Positions 16,039 to 24,717 of a DNA stretch of 33,961 nucleotides are shown piece by piece (positions within the stretch are counted from its first letter, which is position 1; each line of letters starts with the position of its first letter). Location of the stretch: positions 1 to 33,961 of the forward strand of contig JAISZA010000050.1 in the NCBI GenBank assembly GCA_031269535.1, written 5' to 3'. The position numbers and the translations under genes were made by a program. Source of the stretch: Tannerellaceae bacterium. Its GTDB lineage: Bacteria > Bacteroidota > Bacteroidia > Bacteroidales > Tannerellaceae. The notes beneath the pieces are model-generated. The model saw only the letters and a list, made by a program, of their open reading frames with translations. It was not told the origin of the DNA and made no database searches.

Positions 16039-17197
16039 TGAACGTATAATCGCGTTTCCGATGGAAGAAACGGAAGATATGGATATAAAAGTCGGTGAAT
16101 AAATGAGCTATCTCAAGGAAAGGGAGCCAGCCTGTAAAGGGGCGTTGTTGCAGGAGTACGGATAGTTTCTGCAGGACAACCGCTTTCTCTACATATAACA
16201 ATAAGTAGAGCAGGAGAGCGATACCGGCCGTTAAAGGGTTATAACCGGACAGGCCTGTTACGACCGAGGCAGTGACAGCCAGCAGAAAGAACGTCGCGCT
16301 CAGGTTCTCCATCCGGTAGAACGCGAGGCGGTTTCCTTTGAAATGTTTCCGGGTAGCGATGCGTGAGACTTTCATCTCTTTCCAGTCGGCAAAACACTCA
16401 AAAGGTCTCATCTCGGTAAGACTGTCGGGAGCGTATTCCACCCGTGTGTTTTCGCCGGTAGCCGATTCGTTGACGAAGAGGTCGTCGTCGCCGGCATGCA
16501 GATTTAATGAGTGTTTGTATCCTGCCTGTTCGTAGAAAAGGGATTTCCGGTACGAAAGATTCCTGCCGTCGCCACTGTAAGGACGGTTTATCATGGTAGC
16601 CGAAATGTATTGCAGGCCGGAGAGCAGGTTGTCGTACGAAACCAATTTATGGAAAAAGCCTTTCGACGCCCTATACGCGCAGAAACCCAGCACTATCATG
16701 GTCTGAGGAGTATAATTGCCGGCCATAGCAGCCAGCCATTTGTTGGTCAGCGGGCGGCATTTGGCTTCTATGAAAAACAGGATGTCGTATCGGGCGGCTT
16801 TTATGCCTATCATAAGCGAAAGTTTGCGCCGGCTCAGGTATTTGGATTCCTGGGGGATGAACGTATGATACAGATTGGGGTATTCGTTTTCGAATAGCTT
16901 CAGCACATTATCGCTTTCGTCTGTAGAGCCGTCGTTGATAACGATGACTTCGTATGCCGGGTAATCCTGGCTGAGGAGCGGAGGCAGATTTTCCTTTAAG
17001 TTAAAAGACTCATTATTGGCATAGACAATGATTGAAACCGGTGGTTGCTCATCTTGTTTCGGGAGTTTGTTCTGATGCCACATCTTTCTGTACGGACGTA
17101 AATAAGTAATCTGATAATAAAGAAACTGGATAACGAACAGCGCAATAGTAGCCCCCAGCAGGAGCAATTCAGCGATAGTGAACACAAAATATTCCAT
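16022..17197 (-). CDS. Membrane-anchored family 2 glycosyltransferase
   Basis: The protein is an inverting GT2-type glycosyltransferase acting at the inner face of the cytoplasmic membrane. An N-terminal membrane helix (about residues 5-30) precedes a GT-A domain with VSIIVYANNESFNLKENLPP and VIVINDGSTDES, and an acidic AGDDDLFVNE segment corresponding to later catalytic motifs. One or two further membrane segments lie near 305-345. Donor and acceptor cannot be predicted; cell-surface or lipid-linked glycan synthesis is likely. It starts 32 bases after lysA on the same strand and may be its third operon member, although the functions are not related in an obvious way. Confidence 0.88.
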   Translation of the reverse strand: MEYFVFTIAELLLLGATIALFVIQFLYYQITYLRPYRKMWHQNKLPKQDEQPPVSIIVYANNESFNLKENLPPLLSQDYPAYEVIVINDGSTDESDNVLKLFENEYPNLYHTFIPQESKYLSRRKLSLMIGIKAARYDILFFIEAKCRPLTNKWLAAMAGNYTPQTMIVLGFCAYRASKGFFHKLVSYDNLLSGLQYISATMINRPYSGDGRNLSYRKSLFYEQAGYKHSLNLHAGDDDLFVNESATGENTRVEYAPDSLTEMRPFECFADWKEMKVSRIATRKHFKGNRLAFYRMENLSATFFLLAVTASVVTGLSGYNPLTAGIALLLYLLLYVEKAVVLQKLSVLLQQRPFTGWLPFLEIAHLFTDFYIHIFRFFHRKRDYTFTIGGK

Positions 17198-17229
17198 ACT
17201 ACTTTGGTATTTTACCGTGTCTTAATTTA

Positions 17230-18387
17230 TTAGATAGTGTCTGAAAAGCAGGAGGCGGGTAATTTCCGGCAGTTATACTGCGATGCCATCACCTCGCCGT
17301 AAGCGCCGGCAGAGCGCAGTGCCAGAAGGTCGCCCCGCCGGGTCCGGTTCAGTTCCACTTCTTTACCGAATACGTCTGAGGATTCACAGATGGGGCCTAC
17401 TACGTCATATACCTCTACGGCTTCGTCGCTCGACAGATTCTCAATCCGGTGGTAGGCGTCGTACATGGCAGGGCGGATCAGTTCCGTAAAGCCTGCGTCT
17501 AAAATAACGAACTGCTTCGTTTCGCCTTCTTTTACATACAAGACTTTCGACAGAAGGCTTCCGCATTGCGCCACGATGGAGCGTCCCGGCTCGAAATGTA
17601 CCTGCTGTCCTTCGCGTAGTTTCAGTAAGCGGTGGATGACGGCGAAGTAATTGTCGAATGTTGCGACAGGCAAATGATTGGGGTGGTAATAGTCGATGCC
17701 CAGACCTCCTCCGAAGTTCAGATTCTCCACACGGATGCCCCGCGCTTCCAGTTCTTCCTGTATCTCATTCGAGCGGATAGCCAGCGCCTGAAACGACGAG
17801 AGGTCGGTAATCTGTGATCCGATATGAAAATGAATCCCTGTCAGCCTGACATGACTCATCTGCAACAGAATGTCGAGCACCTGACTGAGTTGCCCCAGAT
17901 TAATACCAAACTTGTTCTCCTTCATACCGGTCGTAATCTTGGCATGGGTATGTGCATCTACTTCCGGATTGATACGGAGGGCAATGGGGGCCACCTTTCC
18001 TTTGGCCACTGCTATCTCATTGATTATACGCAACTCGGCAGCCGATTCGACATTGAAACAGGAGATATCGTTATCCAGGCCCGTTTCTATCTCCCAATCG
18101 GCTTTTCCTACTCCGGCAAAGACAATCTTATCTGCCGGGAAGCCTGCTTTCAGCGAGGCCTCTATCTCGCCTCCGCTTACGCAGTCCGCTCCCAGTCCGC
18201 TTCCGGCGATGACCGAGAGGATGCGGGGATTGGCATTTGCTTTTACAGCATAATGTACCTGGTAGTTGTATTTTCCGGCCTCCGTCTTGACTATATTTAA
18301 TGTCTCTTTCAGTAGTTCAATGTTATAGTAATAAAAAGGCGTTGGGAGCGCCTTTAATTTTTCCAGGGGGAATGTTCCTTTCAGCAT
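17230..18387 (-). CDS. lysA: Diaminopimelate decarboxylase
   Basis: LysA decarboxylates meso-diaminopimelate to L-lysine, the last step of lysine synthesis, with pyridoxal phosphate. Lys49 in HYAVKANANP is the cofactor lysine. The glycine-rich GGGLGIDY segment, EPGRSIVA, and CESSDVFG with the catalytic cysteine are all present. The length of 385 residues is at the short end of the family but complete. ATG 18387 overlaps the lysC stop (ATGCTGA), so translation is coupled with aspartate kinase. Confidence 0.96.
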   Translation of the reverse strand: MLKGTFPLEKLKALPTPFYYYNIELLKETLNIVKTEAGKYNYQVHYAVKANANPRILSVIAGSGLGADCVSGGEIEASLKAGFPADKIVFAGVGKADWEIETGLDNDISCFNVESAAELRIINEIAVAKGKVAPIALRINPEVDAHTHAKITTGMKENKFGINLGQLSQVLDILLQMSHVRLTGIHFHIGSQITDLSSFQALAIRSNEIQEELEARGIRVENLNFGGGLGIDYYHPNHLPVATFDNYFAVIHRLLKLREGQQVHFEPGRSIVAQCGSLLSKVLYVKEGETKQFVILDAGFTELIRPAMYDAYHRIENLSSDEAVEVYDVVGPICESSDVFGKEVELNRTRRGDLLALRSAGAYGEVMASQYNCRKLPASCFSDTI

Positions 18388-19709
18388 ACGGATTCGTTAT
18401 TGAACAAATAATTACTCAAAGCCTGCAAGGCTCTTTTTTTGTCGGCTGCTTTCACCAGCAGGGATACGTTGTAATTGCTTCCGCCATAGGAGATCATCCG
18501 TACGGGAATGTCTTTCAGCGCACTGATGATGCGGGCTTCGAATCCGATGTTTTCCCATTCCATATCACCTACGACGCAGATAATCACCATATCGCTATCG
18601 ACGCTTACGGTACCGAACTTCTTCAGGTCATCTACGATCTCGTCTAAGCGTTTGCGGTTATCTATCGTACACGACAGGCCTACTTCGGAAGTGGTCACCA
18701 TGTCGATGGGTGTCTGGTAGTTTTCAAATATCTCGAATACTTTGCGGAGGAATCCCGTAGCCAGGAGCATACGCCCGCTTTTAATTTTGATAGCGGTGAT
18801 ATGGTCTTTAGCAGCTACGGCTTTTATTTTTCCTTTCTCGGTCGTGTTGGATATGAGGGTTCCCCGGGCGTCGGGCTGCAAGGTATTGAGCAGGCGGACC
18901 GGGATATTATTCAGTTTGGCCGGCAAGATGCAGGTAGGATGCAGTATCTTCGCTCCGAAATAGGCCAGCTCGGCAGCTTCTTCGAAATGTAGATGGCGTA
19001 CGGGCGAAGTGTTTTCCACAAAGCGGGGATCGTTATTGTGCATCCCGTCGATGTCTGTCCATATCTGTACTTCTTCGGCATGTATGGCAGCTCCGATCAG
19101 GGAGGCCGTATAATCACTGCCGCCTCTCTGGAGGTTGTCTGTTTCGCCGTACGCATTCCGGCAGATATATCCCTGAGTGATATACAAGGCGGCATCCTTG
19201 TATTCGTTCAGCAGGTGATGTAGTTTCTCCTTGATATAGGCAGGGTCGGGTTCTGCGTTCTTATCGGTGCGCATATAATCGAGAGCGGGCAGTATCACGG
19301 AGTGAATCCCCTGTTCATTCAGGTAAAGATTCATCATTCCGGTGGATATCAGTTCTCCCTGTGCAAGCACCACCCGTTCTTCAAACAAGGTGAAGAGGTC
19401 TTTGGTGAATGTCCGGATATAATCGAAATGATAAGCTATCAGTTCTTTGGCTCTCTGTTTGTATTCAGAGGTCTGATAGAGTTCTTCTACGTGTTCGTAA
19501 TACTTAATGGCGAGTTTATTGATTATTTCGCTGGCTCCGTCGGGATTTCTTTTGTATAAGTATTCCGTGATCTCGACTAATGAATTCGTGGTTCCCGACA
19601 TGGCTGATAAAACAACGATATTGCGGTCGCCTCCCGTAATCAGTTTCGCAACGTCTTTCATTCGCTGTGCCGAACCTACCGAAGTACCGCCAAACTTTAA
19701 GACTTTCAT
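18381..19709 (-). CDS. lysC: Aspartate kinase
   Basis: The enzyme phosphorylates L-aspartate, the first committed step toward lysine, threonine, methionine and diaminopimelate. KFGGTSVGSAQRM at residues 4-16 is the signature. The kinase domain extends to about 280 (with a GGSDYTASLIGAA segment near 210-222), and two ACT-type regulatory domains follow in the last 150 residues, indicating feedback control by an amino acid. It is monofunctional (442 residues), with no homoserine dehydrogenase part. It is first in the lysC-lysA pair and overlaps lysA by 7 bases. Confidence 0.96.
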   Translation of the reverse strand: MKVLKFGGTSVGSAQRMKDVAKLITGGDRNIVVLSAMSGTTNSLVEITEYLYKRNPDGASEIINKLAIKYYEHVEELYQTSEYKQRAKELIAYHFDYIRTFTKDLFTLFEERVVLAQGELISTGMMNLYLNEQGIHSVILPALDYMRTDKNAEPDPAYIKEKLHHLLNEYKDAALYITQGYICRNAYGETDNLQRGGSDYTASLIGAAIHAEEVQIWTDIDGMHNNDPRFVENTSPVRHLHFEEAAELAYFGAKILHPTCILPAKLNNIPVRLLNTLQPDARGTLISNTTEKGKIKAVAAKDHITAIKIKSGRMLLATGFLRKVFEIFENYQTPIDMVTTSEVGLSCTIDNRKRLDEIVDDLKKFGTVSVDSDMVIICVVGDMEWENIGFEARIISALKDIPVRMISYGGSNYNVSLLVKAADKKRALQALSNYLFNNESVC

Positions 19710-19752
19710 TTTCTTTTTTTATTAATAGTTCCTTATTACATCAAAAGCATTG

Positions 19753-19760
19753 CAAAGTTA
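19753..19760 (-). promoter_or_regulatory. -7 box (TAACTTTG) for the lysC operon
   Basis: On the minus strand TAACTTTG matches TAnnTTTG and lies 43 bases before the lysC start, after the end of the FtsE-type gene. No clear TTTG is found 19-21 bases upstream, so this is a half-supported promoter. Confidence 0.45.
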
Positions 19761-19784
19761 CATAAAAAAATCAGTTCTATGCGC

Positions 19785-20465
19785 TTATTCCTGTATGTCG
19801 CTTAAATATCCGTTTTCGCATTTGACTACGCGGGCGGGGAAGTCGCGTACCATATTATAGTTGTGGGTTGCCATGATGACGGCTGTTCCGCTGTGGCAGA
19901 TGTCATGCAGGAGTTGTACGATCTGAGCGCCGGTCTCCGGGTCTAAATGTCCGGTCGGTTCATCGGCCAGTATCAGCTGGGGTTCGTTCAGCAGGGCGCG
20001 GGCGATGACGATGCGTTGCTGTTCGCCTCCCGATAATTCGTGAGGTCTTTTATAGCCTTTCTTCTGCATCCCTACCTGGGTGAGCACATCGGCTATACGC
20101 ATCTCTATCTTGTCTTTTTCGGTCCAGCCGGTAGCCCGCAGGACAAACTCCAGATTGTTATCCACCGTGCGGTCGGTCAGTAACTGGAAATCCTGGAAAA
20201 CGATACCCAGTTTCCTGCGCAGAAACGGGATATCTTTGCATTTTATCCGGCGGAGATCATAATCCATCAGGCGTGCCTTGCCATACTGGATGGGTATTTC
20301 GCAATACAGGGATTTCAGCAGGCTGCTTTTCCCTGAGCCCACCTTACCGATCACGTACACAAACTCCCCGTTATGGAGCCTCAGTGAGGCCTCGCGTAGG
20401 ACGACATTCTCGTCTCGGCTGATTTCGATATTCTCCAATCGGAGTAGCAGAGGTTTGTTTTCCAT
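19785..20465 (-). CDS. ftsE: FtsE-type ABC transporter ATP-binding protein
   Basis: FtsE is the cytoplasmic ATPase that with the membrane protein FtsX regulates peptidoglycan hydrolases at the division site. All ABC motifs are intact: Walker A GKVGSGKS (40-47), Q-loop VFQDFQL near 89-95, signature LSGGEQQR (144-151), Walker B LILADEP with Asp168-Glu169, and the H-loop His201. The 226-residue length is that of FtsE. It begins 4 bases after hisIE, so it is probably the last cistron of the his operon. No ftsX is in this window, and LolD/MacB-type ATPases are close relatives, so the symbol is likely rather than certain. Confidence 0.82.
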   Translation of the reverse strand: MENKPLLLRLENIEISRDENVVLREASLRLHNGEFVYVIGKVGSGKSSLLKSLYCEIPIQYGKARLMDYDLRRIKCKDIPFLRRKLGIVFQDFQLLTDRTVDNNLEFVLRATGWTEKDKIEMRIADVLTQVGMQKKGYKRPHELSGGEQQRIVIARALLNEPQLILADEPTGHLDPETGAQIVQLLHDICHSGTAVIMATHNYNMVRDFPARVVKCENGYLSDIQE

Positions 20466-20469
20466 ACGT

Positions 20470-21069
20470 TTATCCTTTATGCCTTTTCATTAATTCGCGG
20501 CAGAGGTCTTCGATGCGGAGTCCTTTGCTGGTAAGCAGTACGATAAGATGATACATCAGGTCGGAGGCTTCGTAGATGAAGCCTTCTTCTGTCCCGTTTG
20601 TTGCTTCTATCACCGTCTCTACGGCTTCTTCTCCTACTTTCTGCGCCATACGGTTGACGCCTTTCAAAAATAAAGTCGTGGTATAGGAGCCTTCCGGCAT
20701 TTCCTGCCGGCGTTTCTCAATCACATTCTGCAGGTGTTTCAGGAAACAGATATCGTCGGGCCTGTTTGTCTCGCCGAAACAGGTATCGTCTCCTGTATGA
20801 CAGACGGGGCCGGCGGGGCGGGCTTTGATCAGCAGTGTATCGCTATCGCAGTCGACCAGTATATTGACTACCTGCAGGGTATTCCCGCTTGTTTCTCCTT
20901 TCATCCATAGCCGGTTCTTCGAGCGGCTGAAGAACGTTACGTTCCCGCTCTCTTTCGTTTTCCCGAACGCTTCTTCGTTCATAAAGCCCAGCATCAGTAC
21001 CTTTCCGGTTTTATCATCCTGGATAATGGCGGGAAGCAATCCGCCCGTCTTTTCAAAATCTAATTTCAT
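20470..21069 (-). CDS. hisIE: Bifunctional phosphoribosyl-AMP cyclohydrolase / phosphoribosyl-ATP pyrophosphatase
   Basis: This enzyme carries out steps two and three of histidine synthesis. The N-terminal HisI half (about 1-105) has the zinc site in DCDSDT and GPVCHTGDDTCF. The C-terminal HisE half (about 112-199) has the pyrophosphatase pattern KVGEEAVETVIEA and YEASDLMYHL. At 199 residues the fusion is complete. It lies 7 bases downstream of hisF and 4 bases upstream of the FtsE-type gene. Confidence 0.96.
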   Translation of the reverse strand: MKLDFEKTGGLLPAIIQDDKTGKVLMLGFMNEEAFGKTKESGNVTFFSRSKNRLWMKGETSGNTLQVVNILVDCDSDTLLIKARPAGPVCHTGDDTCFGETNRPDDICFLKHLQNVIEKRRQEMPEGSYTTTLFLKGVNRMAQKVGEEAVETVIEATNGTEEGFIYEASDLMYHLIVLLTSKGLRIEDLCRELMKRHKG

Positions 21070-21076
21070 ATCCTTA

Positions 21077-21877
21077 TCAATTGGTCTCCCCTCCTCCCTG
21101 AGTCATCCGCTCAGGAGGGGGGATACGTATATTAATTCCTTCATTTGCCAGATACGTTTTTAAGCCGGCAATGCTGATTTCTCCGAAATGGAATACGCTG
21201 GCGGCCAATGCAGCATCGGCTTTTCCCTGCAGGAAGGTATCCCTGAAATGCTCTTTCTTCCCTGCTCCTCCCGAGGCAATGACGGGGATGTGCAGCCTTT
21301 CGGCCAGGGCCGAAAGGGCTTCATTGGCGTATCCGTCTTTTACACCGTCGTGCGTCATACTGGTAAAAAGAATTTCACCGGCGCCTCGTTCTTCGGCCTC
21401 CGCTGCCCACTGAAACAGGTGTTTATCCGCAGGAATCCGTCCTCCGTTCAGATAGCAGAGCCAGTCGTTGTTTTCGTAATTGGCGTCGATAGCGACCACA
21501 CATACCTGGCTGCCGAAGTGAAGCGCTATCTCTTCGATCAGCCGGGGATTGCGCAGGGCTGCCGAATTGACGGAGACTTTATCCGCCCCGGCGCTGAGCA
21601 ACCTGTCCACATCTCTCAATTCATGGATACCTCCGCCTACCGTAAAGGGAATACTGAGCCTGGCCGCTACTTTTCCGACCAGATCGGTAAACGTTTTACG
21701 TCCTTCGTGCGAAGCGGTGATATCCAGATACACCAATTCGTCGGCTCCTTCGCGGCTGTATCGCGCTCCCAGCTCTACCGGGTCGCCGGCATCGCGGAAG
21801 TTGACAAAGTTCACCCCTTTGACGGTCATGCCGTCTTTGATATCCAGACAGGGAACGATTCGTTTAGCCAGCATCAT
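21077..21877 (-). CDS. hisF: Imidazole glycerol phosphate synthase, cyclase subunit
   Basis: HisF combines ammonia delivered by HisH with PRFAR to give imidazole glycerol phosphate and AICAR. CLDIKDG near the N-terminus and AIDAN in the middle carry the two catalytic aspartates. Phosphate-binding loops FTVGGGI and VIASGGAG are present. Two successive ATG codons (21877, 21874) follow the hisA stop directly; the second gives the usual MLAKRI start. At 266 residues the C-terminus has a short Pro- and Gly-rich tail beyond the usual 251-256. Confidence 0.96.
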   Translation of the reverse strand: MMLAKRIVPCLDIKDGMTVKGVNFVNFRDAGDPVELGARYSREGADELVYLDITASHEGRKTFTDLVGKVAARLSIPFTVGGGIHELRDVDRLLSAGADKVSVNSAALRNPRLIEEIALHFGSQVCVVAIDANYENNDWLCYLNGGRIPADKHLFQWAAEAEERGAGEILFTSMTHDGVKDGYANEALSALAERLHIPVIASGGAGKKEHFRDTFLQGKADAALAASVFHFGEISIAGLKTYLANEGINIRIPPPERMTQGGGETN

Positions 21878-22609
21878 TCAATCTTGTTTATCCGTGAAAC
21901 GAAGTAAATCTCTCAGCCGGATGCGTCCTTCGTAGAATGCTTTTCCGAAGATGACCGCCTGCACGGCTGCTTCTTCCAGTTGTTCAATATCTCCGACCGA
22001 CGACACGCCTCCGCTTGCTATAATATATATGTAGGGAATAGCCTTGCGTATCTCCCGGTACAGGGCTGTGGAGGGGCCTTGCAGCATCCCGTCGCGCCCG
22101 ATATCGGTACTGATTACTTTCGTGATCCCCTTCTCGTGATACGCCTGTATAAAAGGTATCAGCTCCTGTTCCGTCGTCTCTTCCCAGCCGTTTACGGCTA
22201 TCTTCCCGGCTTTCGCATCTGCTCCGAGAATGATTCGTTCGCTTCCGAATTTAGTGATCCAGGAGGCAAACGTATCGGGTTCTTTCACGGCGATGCTTCC
22301 TCCGGTCACCATCTGTGCCCCGCTTCCGAAAGCAATCGTCAGGTCTTCTTCCCTTTTCAGGCCTCCGCCGAAGTCTATTTTCAGCGATGTTCTCGTGGCC
22401 AGGCGTTCCAGCACCCGGTAGTGGATGATGCGCCCGGCACGCGCGCCGTCGAGATCGACCAGATGGAGGCGCCGTATGCCGTAGTCTTCGAATTGCTTAG
22501 CTACTTCCAGCGGGTCTTCGTTGTATATTTTTTTTGTATCGTAATCGCCCTGGGTCAGGCGTACACATTTACCGTCGATCAGGTCAATAGCAGGAATCAG
22601 TTCGATCAT
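21878..22609 (-). CDS. hisA: ProFAR isomerase
   Basis: HisA isomerises ProFAR to PRFAR in histidine synthesis through an Amadori rearrangement. It is a half-barrel-duplicated TIM barrel like HisF. Asp9 in PAIDLIDG and the aspartate in GADAKAG are the catalytic pair, and the phosphate loops DFGGGL and ASGGVSS are clear. The length of 243 residues is normal. It ends on the base before the hisF start and begins 6 bases after the hisH stop. Confidence 0.96.
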   Translation of the reverse strand: MIELIPAIDLIDGKCVRLTQGDYDTKKIYNEDPLEVAKQFEDYGIRRLHLVDLDGARAGRIIHYRVLERLATRTSLKIDFGGGLKREEDLTIAFGSGAQMVTGGSIAVKEPDTFASWITKFGSERIILGADAKAGKIAVNGWEETTEQELIPFIQAYHEKGITKVISTDIGRDGMLQGPSTALYREIRKAIPYIYIIASGGVSSVGDIEQLEEAAVQAVIFGKAFYEGRIRLRDLLRFTDKQD

Positions 22610-22615
22610 ACCCCG

Positions 22616-23224
22616 TTACAGAGTTAAGAAGTTTCTCAATACCATCTCTCCCACGCTTCCGCTCTTTTCGGGATGAAACTGTGTCGCATAGAAATTATCT
22701 TTTTGCAAAGCCGCGCTGAAAGGGAGGATATAGTCTGTCGTAGCGACCGTACAATGATTAACCGGTACGTAGTAACTATGGACAAAATACACAAACTGCG
22801 TCTCCAGCTCGCCGGCAAAAAGAGGCCCCTTTACCTCCCTCAGGGTATTCCATCCGATATGCGGCACTTTGTCTTCGTGTTTCTGTGGACAGAACCGCTT
22901 CACATCACTATCGAAGATATTCAGGCAATCTACGGCTCCTTCTTCGGAGAAGCGGCACATCAGCTGCATCCCCAGACAAATACCCAGAACCGGTTGCCGG
23001 AGTCCGCATATAATCCGGTCTAACCCCTGCGCTTTCAGATGTTTCATAGTCGTATGCGCTTCTCCCACTCCGGGGAAAATCACCTTACCGGCCTGCTTCA
23101 GCACTTCCTCATCCGCCGTAACGACAGGTGTAACTCCCAGACGCTTCAAGGCATAATCCACCGAGCCTATATTCCCTGCATTGTATTTTACAATGGCGAC
23201 ATTCTTTTTCATCACTTTCATCAC
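22616..23224 (-). CDS. hisH: Imidazole glycerol phosphate synthase, glutaminase subunit
   Basis: HisH hydrolyses glutamine and channels the ammonia to HisF. The class I amidotransferase triad is visible: Cys83 in GICLGMQ, His184 and Glu186 in QFHPEKSG (numbered from 23224). VFPGVGEA is the oxyanion-region loop. The start is uncertain among GTG 23224, ATG 23221 and ATG 23212; the last gives MKKNVAIVKYNAGN, the usual beginning, and is my preference. It is first in the visible his operon and lies just after a good promoter. Confidence 0.95.
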   Translation of the reverse strand: MMKVMKKNVAIVKYNAGNIGSVDYALKRLGVTPVVTADEEVLKQAGKVIFPGVGEAHTTMKHLKAQGLDRIICGLRQPVLGICLGMQLMCRFSEEGAVDCLNIFDSDVKRFCPQKHEDKVPHIGWNTLREVKGPLFAGELETQFVYFVHSYYVPVNHCTVATTDYILPFSAALQKDNFYATQFHPEKSGSVGEMVLRNFLTL

Positions 23225-23237
23225 TTATTTTATCAGA

Positions 23238-23269
23238 CAAAGGTAGGTCTTTCCTGTTAACAAAGCAAT
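23238..23269 (-). promoter_or_regulatory. Promoter of the hisH-hisA-hisF-hisIE operon
   Basis: On the minus strand ATTG (23266-23269), a 20-base spacer and TACCTTTG (23238-23245) match the Bacteroidetes promoter form. The -33 box begins about 6 bases from the inverted-repeat element. The leader is only about 10-20 bases long, so there is no room for a leader-peptide attenuator. Confidence 0.62.
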
Positions 23270-23275
23270 CTTTTC

Positions 23276-23453
23276 CCCCATAGACTTTTAACGAAAAATC
23301 CTTCACTCCCTCACAAAGGGTATAAGCCTTTGGGTGACAAATTATTAATGCGTGAAGGACGGGAGTTTTATCCTTCACACCTTAACTTTATGTCGTTCAG
23401 CTGCTTATACCCTCCGTGAGGGAGTGAAGGATTTTTCGTCGAAAGTCTATGGG
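23276..23453. mobile_element. 178-bp palindromic element, copy 2, with about 52-bp terminal inverted repeats
   Basis: The ends 23276-23327 and 23403-23453 are inverted repeats that begin CCCCATAGACTTT and share ATCCTTCACTCCC. One internal hairpin (GTGAAGGA near 23352 with TCCTTCAC near 23371) lies between. The left end matches the reverse of the right end of copy 1 over about 65 bases, including CCAAAGGCTTATACCC. It fills the space between the stop codon of the permease gene and the his promoter. Both neighbours are read on the minus strand, and no other terminator is seen, so a transcript of the element may fold and end the upstream operon. Confidence 0.68.
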
Positions 23454-24707
23454 CTAAAAAAGGAAAAGAAGTTGGTATCCTGAAAAGGTAAGCATAGCAA
23501 GCACGGCGCCTATCAGGGATTCGTATCCTATTAATCTCAGCCGTTCTTTCAGTTTCATATCTACCGCGCCTGCTGTGGCGTGGAAGAATGAACCATGAGG
23601 GAGGTGGTCTAAAATCGTAGCCCCCGAATTGACCATCGCCGCTCCCCATACGGCAGGAATCCCGGCCGCCAGGATGACGTCGGCAAACGAAGCGGAAGCC
23701 AGGGTGGCACCGGCCGTAGTAGAAGCCGTTACGGCCGACATCAATGCTCCGGCAACCGGCGCAATAAACGACTCATCTAACGACAGACCGTTTAATGCGA
23801 CCAACAACCCATCTTTCAGCGTAGAATGTTTGATGATTCCGGCGATCGTACCGGTTCCTATCAGCAAGACGGCAACAAGCAACATTTTCTCCAATCCGTA
23901 GGCCAAGCTGATTCGAAGCTGTCGGCAGCGCCGCATTAGAAGAATCCCTGTCAAGCCACCGGCGGGCAAGGCTATCAAAGGGTCTATCACAATCCCACAA
24001 ACAGGACGAAGCGCCAGCAGGAGGATAGCGACCAGCGGCCCGGCCATGCTGCCTGCAAAGGACGGGAGCGGACCGGCCTCTTCTGCCTCATCCAACGATT
24101 CCGTAACCCATTCTCCTTTAAAAGGAAATCGCTTGACTAACCAAACAGAAAACAGCAGCCCTATCAGTGCCGGAATGAGATTGACATACATCACCGACGA
24201 CAAAGCGGCATTGAAATTCTCGGCAGCAATAATGGTATTCGGATTCGGAGAAATGATATTCCCGCATTTCCCTCCTCCAATCATGGCTAAGAGTAAGGTC
24301 ATCCTGGAATAATTCATCTTTTTGCCGATAGCCAGAGTAATGGGAGCCACAGTGATGACGGCTACGTCAATGAAAACGCCGATTGCCGTCAACAAGAAGG
24401 TAGATAATACCAAAGCGATCGTTGATTTACGCTCGCCCAGTGTCTGTATAATGGTAAGCGCGATACGTGAAGCCGCCCCTGTTTTTATCAACACTCCCGA
24501 CAATACGCCGGCAGTAAGGATACGAAGAATCGCCGGACTGATGTCTTTCGCCCCTTCAATCATAAAGGAGACCGTTTCGGACAAAGAGAGTCCTCCCGCC
24601 AAGCCTCCGGCGACGGCTCCCAATATGAGGCTGTAAGCGGCATTGTACTTTCTGAGAATCAGAATGATTGCCACTAATAAGCCAATCATCGCACCGATAG
24701 CTGTCAT
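23454..24707 (-). CDS. GntP-family acid:H+ symporter
   Basis: GntP-family permeases import gluconate, related aldonates or D-glycerate with protons across the inner membrane. The 417 residues are almost wholly hydrophobic, with about 12 membrane segments. The conserved GKCGNIISPNPNTIIAAENF region lies near residues 150-170, and TGIL- and GTIAGIIKHS-like segments follow in the second half. It starts 10 bases after the glycerate kinase stop, which points to glycerate or a related hydroxy acid as substrate; gluconate remains possible. Its TAG stop (23454-23456) abuts the inverted-repeat element. Confidence 0.88.
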   Translation of the reverse strand: MTAIGAMIGLLVAIILILRKYNAAYSLILGAVAGGLAGGLSLSETVSFMIEGAKDISPAILRILTAGVLSGVLIKTGAASRIALTIIQTLGERKSTIALVLSTFLLTAIGVFIDVAVITVAPITLAIGKKMNYSRMTLLLAMIGGGKCGNIISPNPNTIIAAENFNAALSSVMYVNLIPALIGLLFSVWLVKRFPFKGEWVTESLDEAEEAGPLPSFAGSMAGPLVAILLLALRPVCGIVIDPLIALPAGGLTGILLMRRCRQLRISLAYGLEKMLLVAVLLIGTGTIAGIIKHSTLKDGLLVALNGLSLDESFIAPVAGALMSAVTASTTAGATLASASFADVILAAGIPAVWGAAMVNSGATILDHLPHGSFFHATAGAVDMKLKERLRLIGYESLIGAVLAMLTFSGYQLLFLF

Positions 24708-24717
24708 TAGTTATTAA

